From Nocardioides palaemonis (GTDB taxonomy: Bacteria; Actinomycetota; Actinomycetes; Propionibacteriales; Nocardioidaceae), in the NCBI RefSeq assembly GCF_018275325.1, contig NZ_JAGVQR010000004.1, positions 930,001 through 994,000 of the forward strand: a DNA stretch of 64,000 nt. The letters run 5' to 3'. Positions 1 through 7,546 of the stretch are shown in pieces (within the stretch, counting starts at the first letter, position 1; every line of letters begins with the position of its first letter). The notes below the pieces were generated by a model. That model did not search any database. It saw only the letters and a list, made by a program, of their open reading frames with translations, and was not told the DNA's origin. A program made the position numbers and the translations under genes.

Positions 1-703
1 TGTCGGCGTTGCGGGTGACCAGGCCGGGCAGCCAGATCGCGGTGCCCCAGCCCACCAGCACCTGCACGACCGCGCTCGCCACGGCGCCCGGCAGCAGCCG
101 GCGCAGCGGCACCCGGCGGCCGAGCATGAGGTGCGCGGCCAGCGCCCAGCCGCCCACGAGCACGACGACCTGGACCACGACCACCACCGGTGTCACCAGC
201 GGACCCTCCTCCAGACGTCCGCCGAGGAAGGACAGCCCGAACAGCACGACGAGGAGCACGCCGAGCCCGACGGTGCGCTGGCCGGTTCCCCGGATCCCGG
301 TCCGGGGCAGCGACCAGGCGGCGGCAAAGGTGCGCTGCAGGGAGCGGGCGAAGCTGTTGGTGGTCCAGAGCAGGACCACCACGCTGAGGATCGTGATGCC
401 GCCGGTCGCGTCGGGTGGCCGGTCGAAGAGGATCCGCACGGACGCCTCGGCGCTGCCGTCGAGGTCGAAGCGGTCGACGAGATAGCCGCCCACCGCGCCG
501 GCGCCGCCGGTGCCGGAGACGGTGGCGACCACGATCAGCAGCGGGATCACCGCGATGAAGGCCTGGCCGGCGAGCATCAGCACCCGGTCGCGGCCGTCGA
601 CGGCGAGGAACACCCGGACCAGGCGTACCGGGACGGTGTGCTCGAAGCGGTGCTCGAGCTCTCGCGCGTGGTCCACGAGCACGCGTGGACCCGGGGCCGA
701 CAT
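1..703 (-). CDS. YihY/BrkB-family inner membrane protein (partial)
   Basis: Reading the minus strand from an ATG at 703 gives a protein that is still open at the window edge, so only the N-terminal 234 residues are present. It opens with a short charged stretch and then the family-typical phrase FLAVDGRDRVLMLAGQAF, followed by several hydrophobic segments (AFIAVIPLLIVVATVS, ITILSVVVLLWTTNSFA, VGLGVLLVVLFGLSFLGG, VVVVVVQVVVLVGGW). This is the pattern of YihY/virulence factor BrkB polytopic membrane proteins, whose substrate is not established. The gene is divergent from the exported protein at 782, with 78 bp between the two starts. Confidence 0.75.
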   Translation of the reverse strand, partial: MSAPGPRVLVDHARELEHRFEHTVPVRLVRVFLAVDGRDRVLMLAGQAFIAVIPLLIVVATVSGTGGAGAVGGYLVDRFDLDGSAEASVRILFDRPPDATGGITILSVVVLLWTTNSFARSLQRTFAAAWSLPRTGIRGTGQRTVGLGVLLVVLFGLSFLGGRLEEGPLVTPVVVVVQVVVLVGGWALAAHLMLGRRVPLRRLLPGAVASAVVQVLVGWGTAIWLPGLVTRNAD

Positions 704-781
704 GGCCCGACGATAGCGGTCCGTTGCGCTGCAGCACGGGGTTCCGCCACGCTTCGGGCAGGTCGGCGGAGGGAGACGGAC

Positions 782-2722
782 ATGCGCAGGTCGGGACGCG
801 GGCTCGGGCTGGCACTGGCGACGCTGCTCCTGGGCGGCGCCCCGGCCGTCGCCGACGAGGCCAGCGGCACCGAGGGCTCCATGACTGCTGGGGCGGACAC
901 AGCGACGAGCGCCGCACCGGAGGCCGAGCAGCAGCTCGCGGAGACGTACGCCCCGGTGATGATGCTCGTCGCCCAGCCCGAGGCGTGCGGGCCCGGCGAG
1001 CCCTACGTCCCCCGGGACGTCGACCCGCTCTTCGGCGAGCCGTCCATCGCCCTGCGCGGACCCTGGACCGATCGCGACCTGGTCGCCGTCGCCCCGACCG
1101 CCGAGGACCTCTCGGTCGGCCTCGACGGCTATGCCCTCGACCAGCCGGGCGACCCGCTCAAGCCCGGCTGCACCTACGAGGAGTGGGCCGACAGCGTCTG
1201 GGGCTCGGACCCCGAGCCGACGATCTACGCCCGCGTCGTGACCCAGTCGGGCGTCGACGACCGGCTGGCGCTGGAGTACTGGTTCTACTACCCGTTCAAC
1301 GACTACAACAACAAGCACGAGAGCGACTGGGAGCGGATCCAGGTCGAGTTCCCGGTCGGCGACGCCGAGGCGGCGCTCGGGACCGACCCCGACGTGGTGC
1401 TCTACTCCCAGCACTACGGCGCGGAGCGGTCCGCGTGGGGCGACGACAAGCTCGAGGTCGACGACGGCACCCACCCCGTCGTCTACGTCTCCGCCGGCTC
1501 GCACGCCAGCCAGTACGCCGAGGGGCTCTACCTCGGCCGGTCGGCCACCGAGGGCTTCGGGTGCGACACGACGCTCGGCCCCCACGACGAGGTCCGCCCG
1601 ACGGTCGTCACCATCCCGAACGACCTGGCGGCCGCGGCCGAGGCGTTCCCGTGGACGACCTACCGCGGCCACTGGGGCGAGGTCGGGCCGCAGCGCTTCT
1701 ACGAGGGTCCGACCGGGCCGAACATGAAGCAGTCGTGGAAGCGGCCGTTCGCCTGGTCGGCCAAGGCCCGCGACCACTCGTTCTCGCTGCCCGGCGCCGA
1801 GGTGGCGAGCAGCACGGCCGGCTCCTCCTTCTGCAGCCTGGTCGGCGGCGGATCCGACGTCTTCCGGAAGTTCTCCGCCGACCCCGGACCCACCCTGCTG
1901 GTCCTGCTGGGCGTGCTGCTCCTGCTCGGCTGGGTCGTCCGCCGGTCCGGCTGGGACGAGGCCACGCCCCGCCCGGTCATCGCCCACCGGCGTCCGGGCC
2001 AGGTGGTCGCGGCGGCGCTGAAGATGCTGGCCCGGCACTGGCGCGTGTTCCTGCTGGTGGCGGCTCCGGCGGCGGCGGCCTCCGTGCTGTCGTCGGTGCT
2101 GACCGGCGTGGCGCCGCCGGTCTCCACGTGGTGGTGGTCGGCACTCGGGGTGGTCGTGCTGCTGACTCTCGGGCTCGCGCTCGCCTGGGCGCAGGTCGCC
2201 TCCGCGCAGGCGGTCGTCGACCTCGACGAGGGTCGCGTGCCCACCCTCGGCTCGCTGGTCGCGGCGACCCGGGCGCGGGTGCCGGCGCTGGTCGCGACGC
2301 TCGCGGTGTGGGCGGTCGTGCTGGTGCCGCTGCTGGTGACCGGGTTCCTGTCCCCCGTCGCGCTGGCGCTGCTGGTCGCGTGGTCGCTGGTGCTCCCGGT
2401 CGTCCAGCTCGAGGGGCTCGCGGGCTGGCGGGCGCTCGCGCGCAGCTGGCGGCTGGTGCGCCACCAGCTGCTGACCGTGCTGCTGGTGCTCGCGGTGTCG
2501 GTGGCGCTCGTGTCGGCGCTCGGCGGCGCGCTGGCGACGATCGTGTTCATCGTGTCGCCCGCGCCCTTCGGCGTGGTGAGCGGCATCCCGCAGCTCGTCA
2601 CCGCCCTGGTGTGGCCGGTCACCGCGCTGCTGACGACGTACGCGTGGGCCAACGGACGGGCGATCGAGGCGCGGGCGCCGGAGCCGGCCGGCAACGACAC
2701 CGCCGCTCCGGCCCCGGCCTGA
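782..2722 (+). CDS. Exported Vps62-like protein with C-terminal membrane domain
   Basis: This 646-residue protein has a Sec-type signal peptide (about residues 1-24, ending APAVADEA). A purine-rich ribosome site (GGAGGGAG, 768-775) sits 6 bp before the ATG, which supports this start over the longer open frame upstream. Residues of roughly 50-330 resemble the Vps62 domain: they contain the aromatic-rich ALEYWFYYPFNDYNNKHESDWE and a VVYVSAGSHASQYAEG segment. After about residue 365 there are five or six hydrophobic helices, so the exported domain is probably anchored in the membrane. The biochemical role of this family is unknown to me. Confidence 0.75.
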   Translation: MRRSGRGLGLALATLLLGGAPAVADEASGTEGSMTAGADTATSAAPEAEQQLAETYAPVMMLVAQPEACGPGEPYVPRDVDPLFGEPSIALRGPWTDRDLVAVAPTAEDLSVGLDGYALDQPGDPLKPGCTYEEWADSVWGSDPEPTIYARVVTQSGVDDRLALEYWFYYPFNDYNNKHESDWERIQVEFPVGDAEAALGTDPDVVLYSQHYGAERSAWGDDKLEVDDGTHPVVYVSAGSHASQYAEGLYLGRSATEGFGCDTTLGPHDEVRPTVVTIPNDLAAAAEAFPWTTYRGHWGEVGPQRFYEGPTGPNMKQSWKRPFAWSAKARDHSFSLPGAEVASSTAGSSFCSLVGGGSDVFRKFSADPGPTLLVLLGVLLLLGWVVRRSGWDEATPRPVIAHRRPGQVVAAALKMLARHWRVFLLVAAPAAAASVLSSVLTGVAPPVSTWWWSALGVVVLLTLGLALAWAQVASAQAVVDLDEGRVPTLGSLVAATRARVPALVATLAVWAVVLVPLLVTGFLSPVALALLVAWSLVLPVVQLEGLAGWRALARSWRLVRHQLLTVLLVLAVSVALVSALGGALATIVFIVSPAPFGVVSGIPQLVTALVWPVTALLTTYAWANGRAIEARAPEPAGNDTAAPAPA

Positions 2723-2776
2723 GCGGCGGGGCGGGGCGGCGGGACGGTGCCGGGCGCGGCGAGAGCCGCTGCTGCG

Positions 2777-3043
2777 TCAGACGTGGGCCTTGTTGCGGCC
2801 GGAGAGACCCTCGGCGACACCGATCAGGAGCACGGCGGCGACGATCGCGACGATCGCGCCGAGGACGTTGAGCTCCATGATGTCGCCGGTGCCGAGGGCG
2901 CTGGCGACGACGCCGCCGATCACCGAGCCGACCACGCCGAGCAGCAGCGTGGCGAGGATGCTGAGGTTCTGCTTGCCGGGCTTGATGAGCCGGGCGAGCG
3001 CGCCTACGACGAGTCCGAAGACGAGAAAACCGATGATGCCCAT
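2777..3043 (-). CDS. GlsB/YeaQ/YmgE-type small membrane protein
   Basis: This 88-residue protein has three hydrophobic segments: GIIGFLVFGLVVGALARLI, LATLLLGVVGSVIGGVVAS and VLGAIVAIVAAVLLIGVAEGL. The glycine-rich arrangement with a basic loop (KPGKQN) is typical of the transglycosylase-associated/GlsB stress-response family. The ATG at 3043 was chosen because the start opens directly on the first transmembrane segment, whereas the longer reading frame adds an unrelated basic leader. The gene is convergent with the Vps62-like gene. The function of the family is not known at the molecular level, though members are commonly induced by general stress. Confidence 0.85.
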   Translation of the reverse strand: MGIIGFLVFGLVVGALARLIKPGKQNLSILATLLLGVVGSVIGGVVASALGTGDIMELNVLGAIVAIVAAVLLIGVAEGLSGRNKAHV

Positions 3044-3151
3044 GTGCGTGCTCCTGTGCCTCGGGGATGCCGGGACGGGTGGTCCCGGCTCTTCGAGACT
3101 AGCCCGCTCCCGCGTCCGATCCACGCACGAACGGGTGGGACGCGTCGCCGC

Positions 3152-3781
3152 CTACCGGACGGCCGGCGGCGGGTCGAGCAGCCGCCCGCGCCGCCACGAC
3201 GCGTGCACGACGAACGCCGCCACGACCGCGCCCGCGGTGCCGAGCGACAGGTCGCCCAGCGTGTCGGCGTAGGCGAACTCCCGCTCGGTCGAGCGGCTGA
3301 TGAAGGCGAAGAACTCCGCGACCTCCCACGCGATGGCGGCCGTCGCCCCGAAGGCGAGGCACCGCTCGACGACGCGTCCGAGGCCGACGTCACGGGGCAG
3401 CGTGAGCAGCACGAACGCCGCGGCGAGGAGACCGGTGTTCATGAAGTGCATCCAGTCGTCGAACCACACGACCGTGTCGTAGAGGTCCATCCGGTTGCCG
3501 AGGATGTCGGTGAAGCAGGTGATCGTGATCAGCAGGTCGGGCAGCCACGGGAACGAGATCCGGTCGCGCCACAGCGCCCACCACAGGACGGGGACGGTGA
3601 ACGAGATCAGCGGGTAGCCCACCGCACGCATGCCGGCCGCCTTGTCGCGGAGGTTGCCCTGGTCGGGGTAGAGCAGGGCCAGCACCAGCAGCAGGACCAG
3701 CGCCCCCTTGGCGAACACGTTCGCCGTCCTCGCCACCGTCGGTGTCGCCGACTGGTCGATCACTGCCTCTGACACGCACAC
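3152..3781 (-). CDS. DUF2238/YjdF-like integral membrane protein
   Basis: The protein has 209 residues and about six hydrophobic helices. Recognisable family features are the acidic and aromatic stretch around residues 88-115 (TDILGNRMDLYDTVVWFDDW followed by MHFMN) and the later AIAWEVAEFFAF, both in the position of conserved polar residues in DUF2238 proteins. The start is a GTG at 3781; a second in-frame GTG two codons later is equally possible. No partner gene suggests a role. The next gene upstream, a CDF transporter, runs in the same direction 67 bp away, so co-transcription is possible. Confidence 0.65.
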   Translation of the reverse strand: MCVSEAVIDQSATPTVARTANVFAKGALVLLLVLALLYPDQGNLRDKAAGMRAVGYPLISFTVPVLWWALWRDRISFPWLPDLLITITCFTDILGNRMDLYDTVVWFDDWMHFMNTGLLAAAFVLLTLPRDVGLGRVVERCLAFGATAAIAWEVAEFFAFISRSTEREFAYADTLGDLSLGTAGAVVAAFVVHASWRRGRLLDPPPAVR

Positions 3782-3848
3782 CCCGTCCCCGGCGCCGTGC
3801 GGGTCACGCGCCGTAGACCGGTCAGTCTTCCATCCGTCCCCGCGCGCC

Positions 3849-4748
3849 TCACCACGAGGCGGCGTGGCACTCCCGGGCCTTGCTCGCCTCGACCTGCAGC
3901 GTCGCGTGGTCGATGCCGTGGCCCTCGCGCAGCGCGGCCTGGCTGCCGGCGAGCACCGCCTGCGCGTCCGCGCCGACGCGCAGCACGACGTGCGCCGTCG
4001 CGACGTTCATCCCCGACGTCAGGGTCCAGGCGTGCAGGTCGTGCACCTCGGCGACGCCCGGCACGGCCTCGAGGTCGCGCACGACGGCCGCGAGGTCGAG
4101 GCCCTGGGGCGCGTGCTGGCCGAGCACGGCCAGCACCTCGCGCCCGAGCACGACCGCGCGGACCGCGACGAAGACGCCGATCGCCACCGCGACCACCGTG
4201 TCCCAGGCGGGCGACACGGTGAGCCGTACGAGCAGGCCCGCCACCAGGACGCCGACGCTCCCCGCGGCGTCGGCGACCACCTCGAGGTAGGCGCCCTTGA
4301 CGTTGATCGACTCCTGCGCGCCGCCGCGCAGCAGGAGCAGGCACACCAGGTTGACCAGCAGCCCGACGGCGCCGACGACCAGCATCGGCCCGGCGGCCAC
4401 CTCCACCTCGGTGCCCGCGCGGCGCACCGCCTCGACGACGACGTAGGCGGCGACGCCCAGCATCACCAGCACGGTGAAGCCGGATGCGAAGACCTCGGCG
4501 CGGTAGGAGCCGTAGGTCCGGCGGCCGGTCCCGTCGGGGCGGGTGGCGATCTTGGTGGCGAGCAGCGCGGCACCCAGCGCCACCACGTCGGCGGCCATGT
4601 GGCCGGCGTCGGAGAGCAGCGCGAGCGAGCCGCTGGCGAGCCCGACGACGAGCTCGACGACGAAGAACGCCGCCACCAGCCCGAAGGAGACCGCCAGCCG
4701 CCAGCGGTGGCGTCCGCCGGCGTGGCCGTGACCGTGCCCGTGGCCCAT
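3849..4748 (-). CDS. Cation diffusion facilitator (CDF) metal exporter
   Basis: This 299-residue protein starts with a histidine-rich tail (GHGHGHGH) followed by six transmembrane helices. Helix II carries SDAGHMAAD, which matches the HxxxD half of the CDF metal site, and helix V carries AYLEVVADAAGSVGVL, the second HxxxD-like half, here with E and D. The C-terminal 90 residues form the cytoplasmic CDF domain (VPGVAEVHDLHAWTLTSGMN). The family exports divalent cations such as Zn, Co or Cd by proton antiport. A two-component system lies immediately upstream on the same strand. An OmpR-type direct repeat 126 bp before the start is shared with the regulator's own promoter, so metal-dependent control by that system is likely. 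Confidence 0.92.
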   Translation of the reverse strand: MGHGHGHGHAGGRHRWRLAVSFGLVAAFFVVELVVGLASGSLALLSDAGHMAADVVALGAALLATKIATRPDGTGRRTYGSYRAEVFASGFTVLVMLGVAAYVVVEAVRRAGTEVEVAAGPMLVVGAVGLLVNLVCLLLLRGGAQESINVKGAYLEVVADAAGSVGVLVAGLLVRLTVSPAWDTVVAVAIGVFVAVRAVVLGREVLAVLGQHAPQGLDLAAVVRDLEAVPGVAEVHDLHAWTLTSGMNVATAHVVLRVGADAQAVLAGSQAALREGHGIDHATLQVEASKARECHAASW

Positions 4749-4811
4749 CAGGCCGGGCCTCGGGTGACCTCGCGCGGCGTCATGGCGACGATGCTAGCCG
4801 CGGCGCAGGAA

Positions 4812-4854
4812 GCAGGCGGCGGGCCCGCCACGGGGGATGAGCGGACCCGCCTGC
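4812..4854 (-). terminator. GC-rich hairpin between kinase gene and CDF gene
   Basis: The arms GCAGGCGG (4812-4819) and CCGCCTGC (4847-4854) pair perfectly, and inner bases (GGGCCCGC against GCGGACC) extend the stem. It lies after the kinase stop and before the CDF start, in the leader of any transcript started at the shared operator at 4874. It could terminate the two-component operon or attenuate CDF transcription. There is no T-run on either side, as is usual in these genomes. Confidence 0.45.
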
Positions 4855-4873
4855 GCACAGTGTGCACCATCGG

Positions 4874-4893
4874 ACCTGCACGCAACCTGACTG
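4874..4893 (+). promoter_or_regulatory. OmpR-type direct repeat, site A (CDF promoter)
   Basis: Two heptamers, ACCTGCA (4874) and ACCTGAC (4885), are separated by 4 bp, giving the 11-bp repeat expected for an OmpR/PhoB-class regulator. The 20-bp block differs from site B (6968) at only two positions, both in the spacer. It lies 126 bp upstream of the CDF start. Binding by the adjacent response regulator is inferred. Confidence 0.65.
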
Positions 4894-4912
4894 CCGGGTG
4901 ACCGCGGCTCGG

Positions 4913-6256
4913 CTAGCGGCGTGGGAGGCGGACGGCGAAGGCCGCGCCGCCCGGACCGTCGCCGAGGAGCACCTCGCCACCGAACGAGCGTGCCATCCGG
5001 CGGGCGATCCCGAGACCCAGGCCGGCGCCGCCGGCGCGTCGTGAGACCCCCGGCTCGAAGAGCGTCGCGCGCACCCCCTCCTCCACGCCGTCACCGTCGT
5101 CGCGGACGACCAGCTCGACGTGGTCGGGGTGGTCGGTCGCCTCGATCACCACCCGCTCGCGCCCGTGCCGGCACGCGTTGTCGACGAGCGGCGCCACCGC
5201 CCGCACGACGAGCCCCGCCGGGGCGGCGACCGACGCGGTCGACGTCGCCGTCCGGTCGACCACCTCGAGCCGGCCACCGGCGGCGGCCACCAGGGCGGGC
5301 ACCACGTCGGCCACGTGGCACTGCTCGCGCCCCGAGGTCGTGCCGTCGCGCGCGATGTCGAGCAGCGAGGTGATGACCGCGCCCATCTCCCGGGCGGACG
5401 CGGCGATCTGCTCGAGGTCCTCGCGCACCGCCGGGTCCGCCACCCCGCGCAGCAGGGCCAGGTCGGCCGAGCCCTGGATCCCCGTCAGCGGGGTGCGCAG
5501 CTCGTGGGCGAGCTCGGAGGTGAGCCGCTGCTCCGACCGGATCGCCGACGCGACCCGGTCCAGCAGCCCGTCGAGGGTCGCGCCGAGGGCGGCGAGCTCG
5601 TTGGTCGGCGGGCCGAGCGCGAAGCGGTGGGACAGGTCGTGCTCGCTCCAGTCGGCCGCGCGGTCGGCCATCACCGTGACCGGACGCAGCGCCTGGCTGG
5701 TCACCCGCAGCGCCATCAGCGCGGTGGCGGCGATGACCAGCACGCCGAGCACGACCGCGGCGATCAGGGCGTAGAGCTCCGAGCGCTCGTAGGGCGCGGT
5801 CTCCTGGCTGACGACCAGGACGCCTCCCTCCCCGCTCGGGGTGGTGAACGGCGTGCCCAGCAGCCGGTCGTCCTCCTCCCCGCCGCTGACCGTCCGGACC
5901 ACGTCGGTGGTCGCGACCCCGTCGGCGGCGTCGCGGACCTCGGAGGCGACCGAGCCCGCGACCCGGCGCCCGTCGCCGTCGTAGACCACCATGCCCGGCT
6001 GCAGCGACTCCTCCGGCACCGTCAGCCGGTCGGTCGACGCCTGCTGGAGCACCCGCACCATGGCGTCCGTGCGGTCGTCGAGGACCTGGCGGATGTCGCG
6101 CTGGGCGGCCACCTCGAGGACGACCTGGATGCCGAGGACCACCAGCACCATCGCGACCGTCATCAGCCCGACCGTGGAGGCGACGATGGCGCCGCGGAAC
6201 GACCGCGGCGCGAACCGGCCGAGCCCGCTGCGGCCGGCGTCCTGCGTCTCCTCCAT
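4913..6256 (-). CDS. Two-component sensor histidine kinase
   Basis: The product is 447 residues. A transmembrane helix (about 24-50) is followed by an extracytoplasmic sensor region (about 51-155) and a second helix (about 157-180). Then come a HAMP linker, the dimerisation domain with the phospho-acceptor motif SELAHELRTPLTG, and the ATPase domain with LVDNACRHG (N box), DDGDGV and GLGLGIARRM (G boxes). The start ATG at 6256 overlaps the TGA of the regulator gene by one base (TGATG), so translation is coupled. The stimulus cannot be read from the sensor domain. The CDF exporter next door and the shared operator argue for a metal ion. Confidence 0.93.
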   Translation of the reverse strand: MEETQDAGRSGLGRFAPRSFRGAIVASTVGLMTVAMVLVVLGIQVVLEVAAQRDIRQVLDDRTDAMVRVLQQASTDRLTVPEESLQPGMVVYDGDGRRVAGSVASEVRDAADGVATTDVVRTVSGGEEDDRLLGTPFTTPSGEGGVLVVSQETAPYERSELYALIAAVVLGVLVIAATALMALRVTSQALRPVTVMADRAADWSEHDLSHRFALGPPTNELAALGATLDGLLDRVASAIRSEQRLTSELAHELRTPLTGIQGSADLALLRGVADPAVREDLEQIAASAREMGAVITSLLDIARDGTTSGREQCHVADVVPALVAAAGGRLEVVDRTATSTASVAAPAGLVVRAVAPLVDNACRHGRERVVIEATDHPDHVELVVRDDGDGVEEGVRATLFEPGVSRRAGGAGLGLGIARRMARSFGGEVLLGDGPGGAAFAVRLPRR

Positions 6257-6921
6257 CACCTCAGTGTGAAGCCCACGCCGCGGACGGTGGTGAGCTCGAG
6301 CGGTGAGTCGACCTCCCGGAGCTTGATCCGGATGCGCCGGACGTAGGAGTCGACGGTGTTCTCGCTGACGATGCCGCCGTGCGGCCACGCGGCTGCCACC
6401 ACGGCCCGACGGCGTACGACCTCACCGGGGCGTGACGTGATCGCGGCCAGCATCCGGAACTCCGTGGGCGTCAGCAGGACCTCCTTGCCGTTGCAGGCCA
6501 CCGAGTGCCGCGCGGGGTCGAGGACCAGGTCGGTGGGGGCCTCGGCCACGACGAGACGGCCACGGCGGGCGAGAGCCTCGACCCGGGCGATCAGCTCGAG
6601 GACGTCGAACGGCTTGGGGAGGTAGTCGTCGGCCCCGGCGCTGAAGCCGGCCAGTCGGTCGTGGACCGACCCCAGCGCGGTCAGGAACAGCACCGGCGCC
6701 GACTGGCCGGCGGAGCGCAGCGCCTGGCAGACGTCGCGGCCGTCGGCGTCCGGCAGTCCGATGTCGAGGATCAGCACGTCGAGGCGGTCGTCCTCGCCGA
6801 ACATCCGCAGCGCCTCGCCGCCGTCGTGGGCGGCCACCACCTCGTGGCCCACGATGCGCATCGCGTCGGTCACCACGCGGCGGATCGTCGGGTCGTCCTC
6901 GCAGAGCCCTACCCGTGCCAC
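6256..6921 (-). CDS. OmpR/PhoB-family response regulator
   Basis: The protein is 221 residues. The receiver domain has the acidic pair CEDD near the N-terminus, the phospho-accepting aspartate in VLILDIGLPDADG, the threonine in FLTALGS and the lysine in YLPKPFDVLEL. The C-terminal winged helix (about 130-221) includes LTPTEFRMLAAI and the recognition segment NTVDSYVRRIRIKLRE. I chose the GTG at 6921 because GAGAGGAAG stands 6 bp before it and the protein then opens on the first receiver strand; a longer frame adds 18 unlike residues. Site B lies 47 bp upstream, consistent with autoregulation. Confidence 0.93.
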   Translation of the reverse strand: MARVGLCEDDPTIRRVVTDAMRIVGHEVVAAHDGGEALRMFGEDDRLDVLILDIGLPDADGRDVCQALRSAGQSAPVLFLTALGSVHDRLAGFSAGADDYLPKPFDVLELIARVEALARRGRLVVAEAPTDLVLDPARHSVACNGKEVLLTPTEFRMLAAITSRPGEVVRRRAVVAAAWPHGGIVSENTVDSYVRRIRIKLREVDSPLELTTVRGVGFTLR

Positions 6922-6967
6922 GTCCTGCTTCCTCTCGTGCGCCTCACGGCACCAGCATCCTCCGCGA

Positions 6968-6987
6968 ACCTGCACGTGACCTGACTG
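6968..6987 (+). promoter_or_regulatory. OmpR-type direct repeat, site B (regulator promoter)
   Basis: Heptamers ACCTGCA (6968) and ACCTGAC (6979) are spaced by 4 bp. The site is 47 bp upstream of the response-regulator GTG and forms one arm of a long inverted repeat with site C. Its orientation relative to the downstream gene is the same as at sites A and C. Confidence 0.65.
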
Positions 6988-6999
6988 GCGCTCGGGAAA

Positions 7000-7018
7000 G
7001 TCAGGTCGGGTGCAGGTT
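7000..7018 (-). promoter_or_regulatory. OmpR-type direct repeat, site C (DUF2231 promoter)
   Basis: On the minus strand this block reads ACCTGCA, a 4-bp spacer, then ACCTGAC, the mirror image of site B, with which it forms an inverted repeat of about 20-bp arms. It ends 21 bp before the DUF2231 start codon. A TACCGT hexamer at 7027-7032 would place a transcript start almost at the ATG, so a leaderless mRNA is possible. Confidence 0.6.
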
Positions 7019-7038
7019 CACGGTCCTACCGTCGAAGC

Positions 7039-7500
7039 ATGTTCGATCTCATCAACGGCCTCCCCGTCCACCCGCTGGTCGTCCACGCCGTGGTCGTCCT
7101 GCTCCCCCTCGCCACCCTCGGCACGATCGCGATCGCCGTGCGGCCCGCGTGGCGTCGTCCCTACGGCCTGCTGGTCGTGGCGTGCACCGCGGTCGCCACC
7201 GTGCTGATCCCCGTGTCGACGTCGAGCGGCGAGGCGCTGGAGAAGCACGTCGGCAACCCGGGTGAGCACGCCGAGCTCGGCGAGCAGCTCATCTGGTTCG
7301 CGATCCCGATGCTCCTGCTGGCCGCCGCGATGTGGTGGCTGGACCGGCGAGCCGGTGCGGGCCGTCCCGCGGGCGCCGGCGTGGTGCGTACGGTCACCGT
7401 GCTCGCCGTCGTGGCGGCGCTCGCCACCACCGTGCAGGTCTACCGCGTCGGCGACTCCGGCGCGAAGGCGGCGTGGGGCGACCAGGTCGCTGCCAAGTAG
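7039..7500 (+). CDS. DUF2231 integral membrane protein
   Basis: This 153-residue protein has four hydrophobic helices. It opens with the DUF2231 signature LINGLPVHPLVVHAVVVLLP, which carries two conserved histidines in the first helix, followed by GLLVVACTAVATVLIPVSTSSGE. Conserved histidines (EKHVGNPGEHAELGEQLIWF) lie in the loop between helices two and three. The function is unknown; proteins of this family are often membrane companions of metal or redox systems. It is divergent from the response-regulator gene and its promoter contains the same operator, so it probably belongs to the CDF/two-component regulon. Confidence 0.85.
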   Translation: MFDLINGLPVHPLVVHAVVVLLPLATLGTIAIAVRPAWRRPYGLLVVACTAVATVLIPVSTSSGEALEKHVGNPGEHAELGEQLIWFAIPMLLLAAAMWWLDRRAGAGRPAGAGVVRTVTVLAVVAALATTVQVYRVGDSGAKAAWGDQVAAK

Positions 7501-7546
7501 GGACCTCGTTTCGGTCCCCGCGGGTGGGGTCACCTAGCCTGCGGAG

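Noticed and set aside
131..781. N-terminal extension of the Vps62-like protein to position 131
   Set aside because: It overlaps the opposite-strand YihY gene. The signal peptide and ribosome site place the start at 782.
4874..7018. A third heptamer extending the CDF/regulator operator sites
   Set aside because: Bases one further helical turn out show no shared heptamer at sites A, B or C, so I describe these as two-heptamer sites only.
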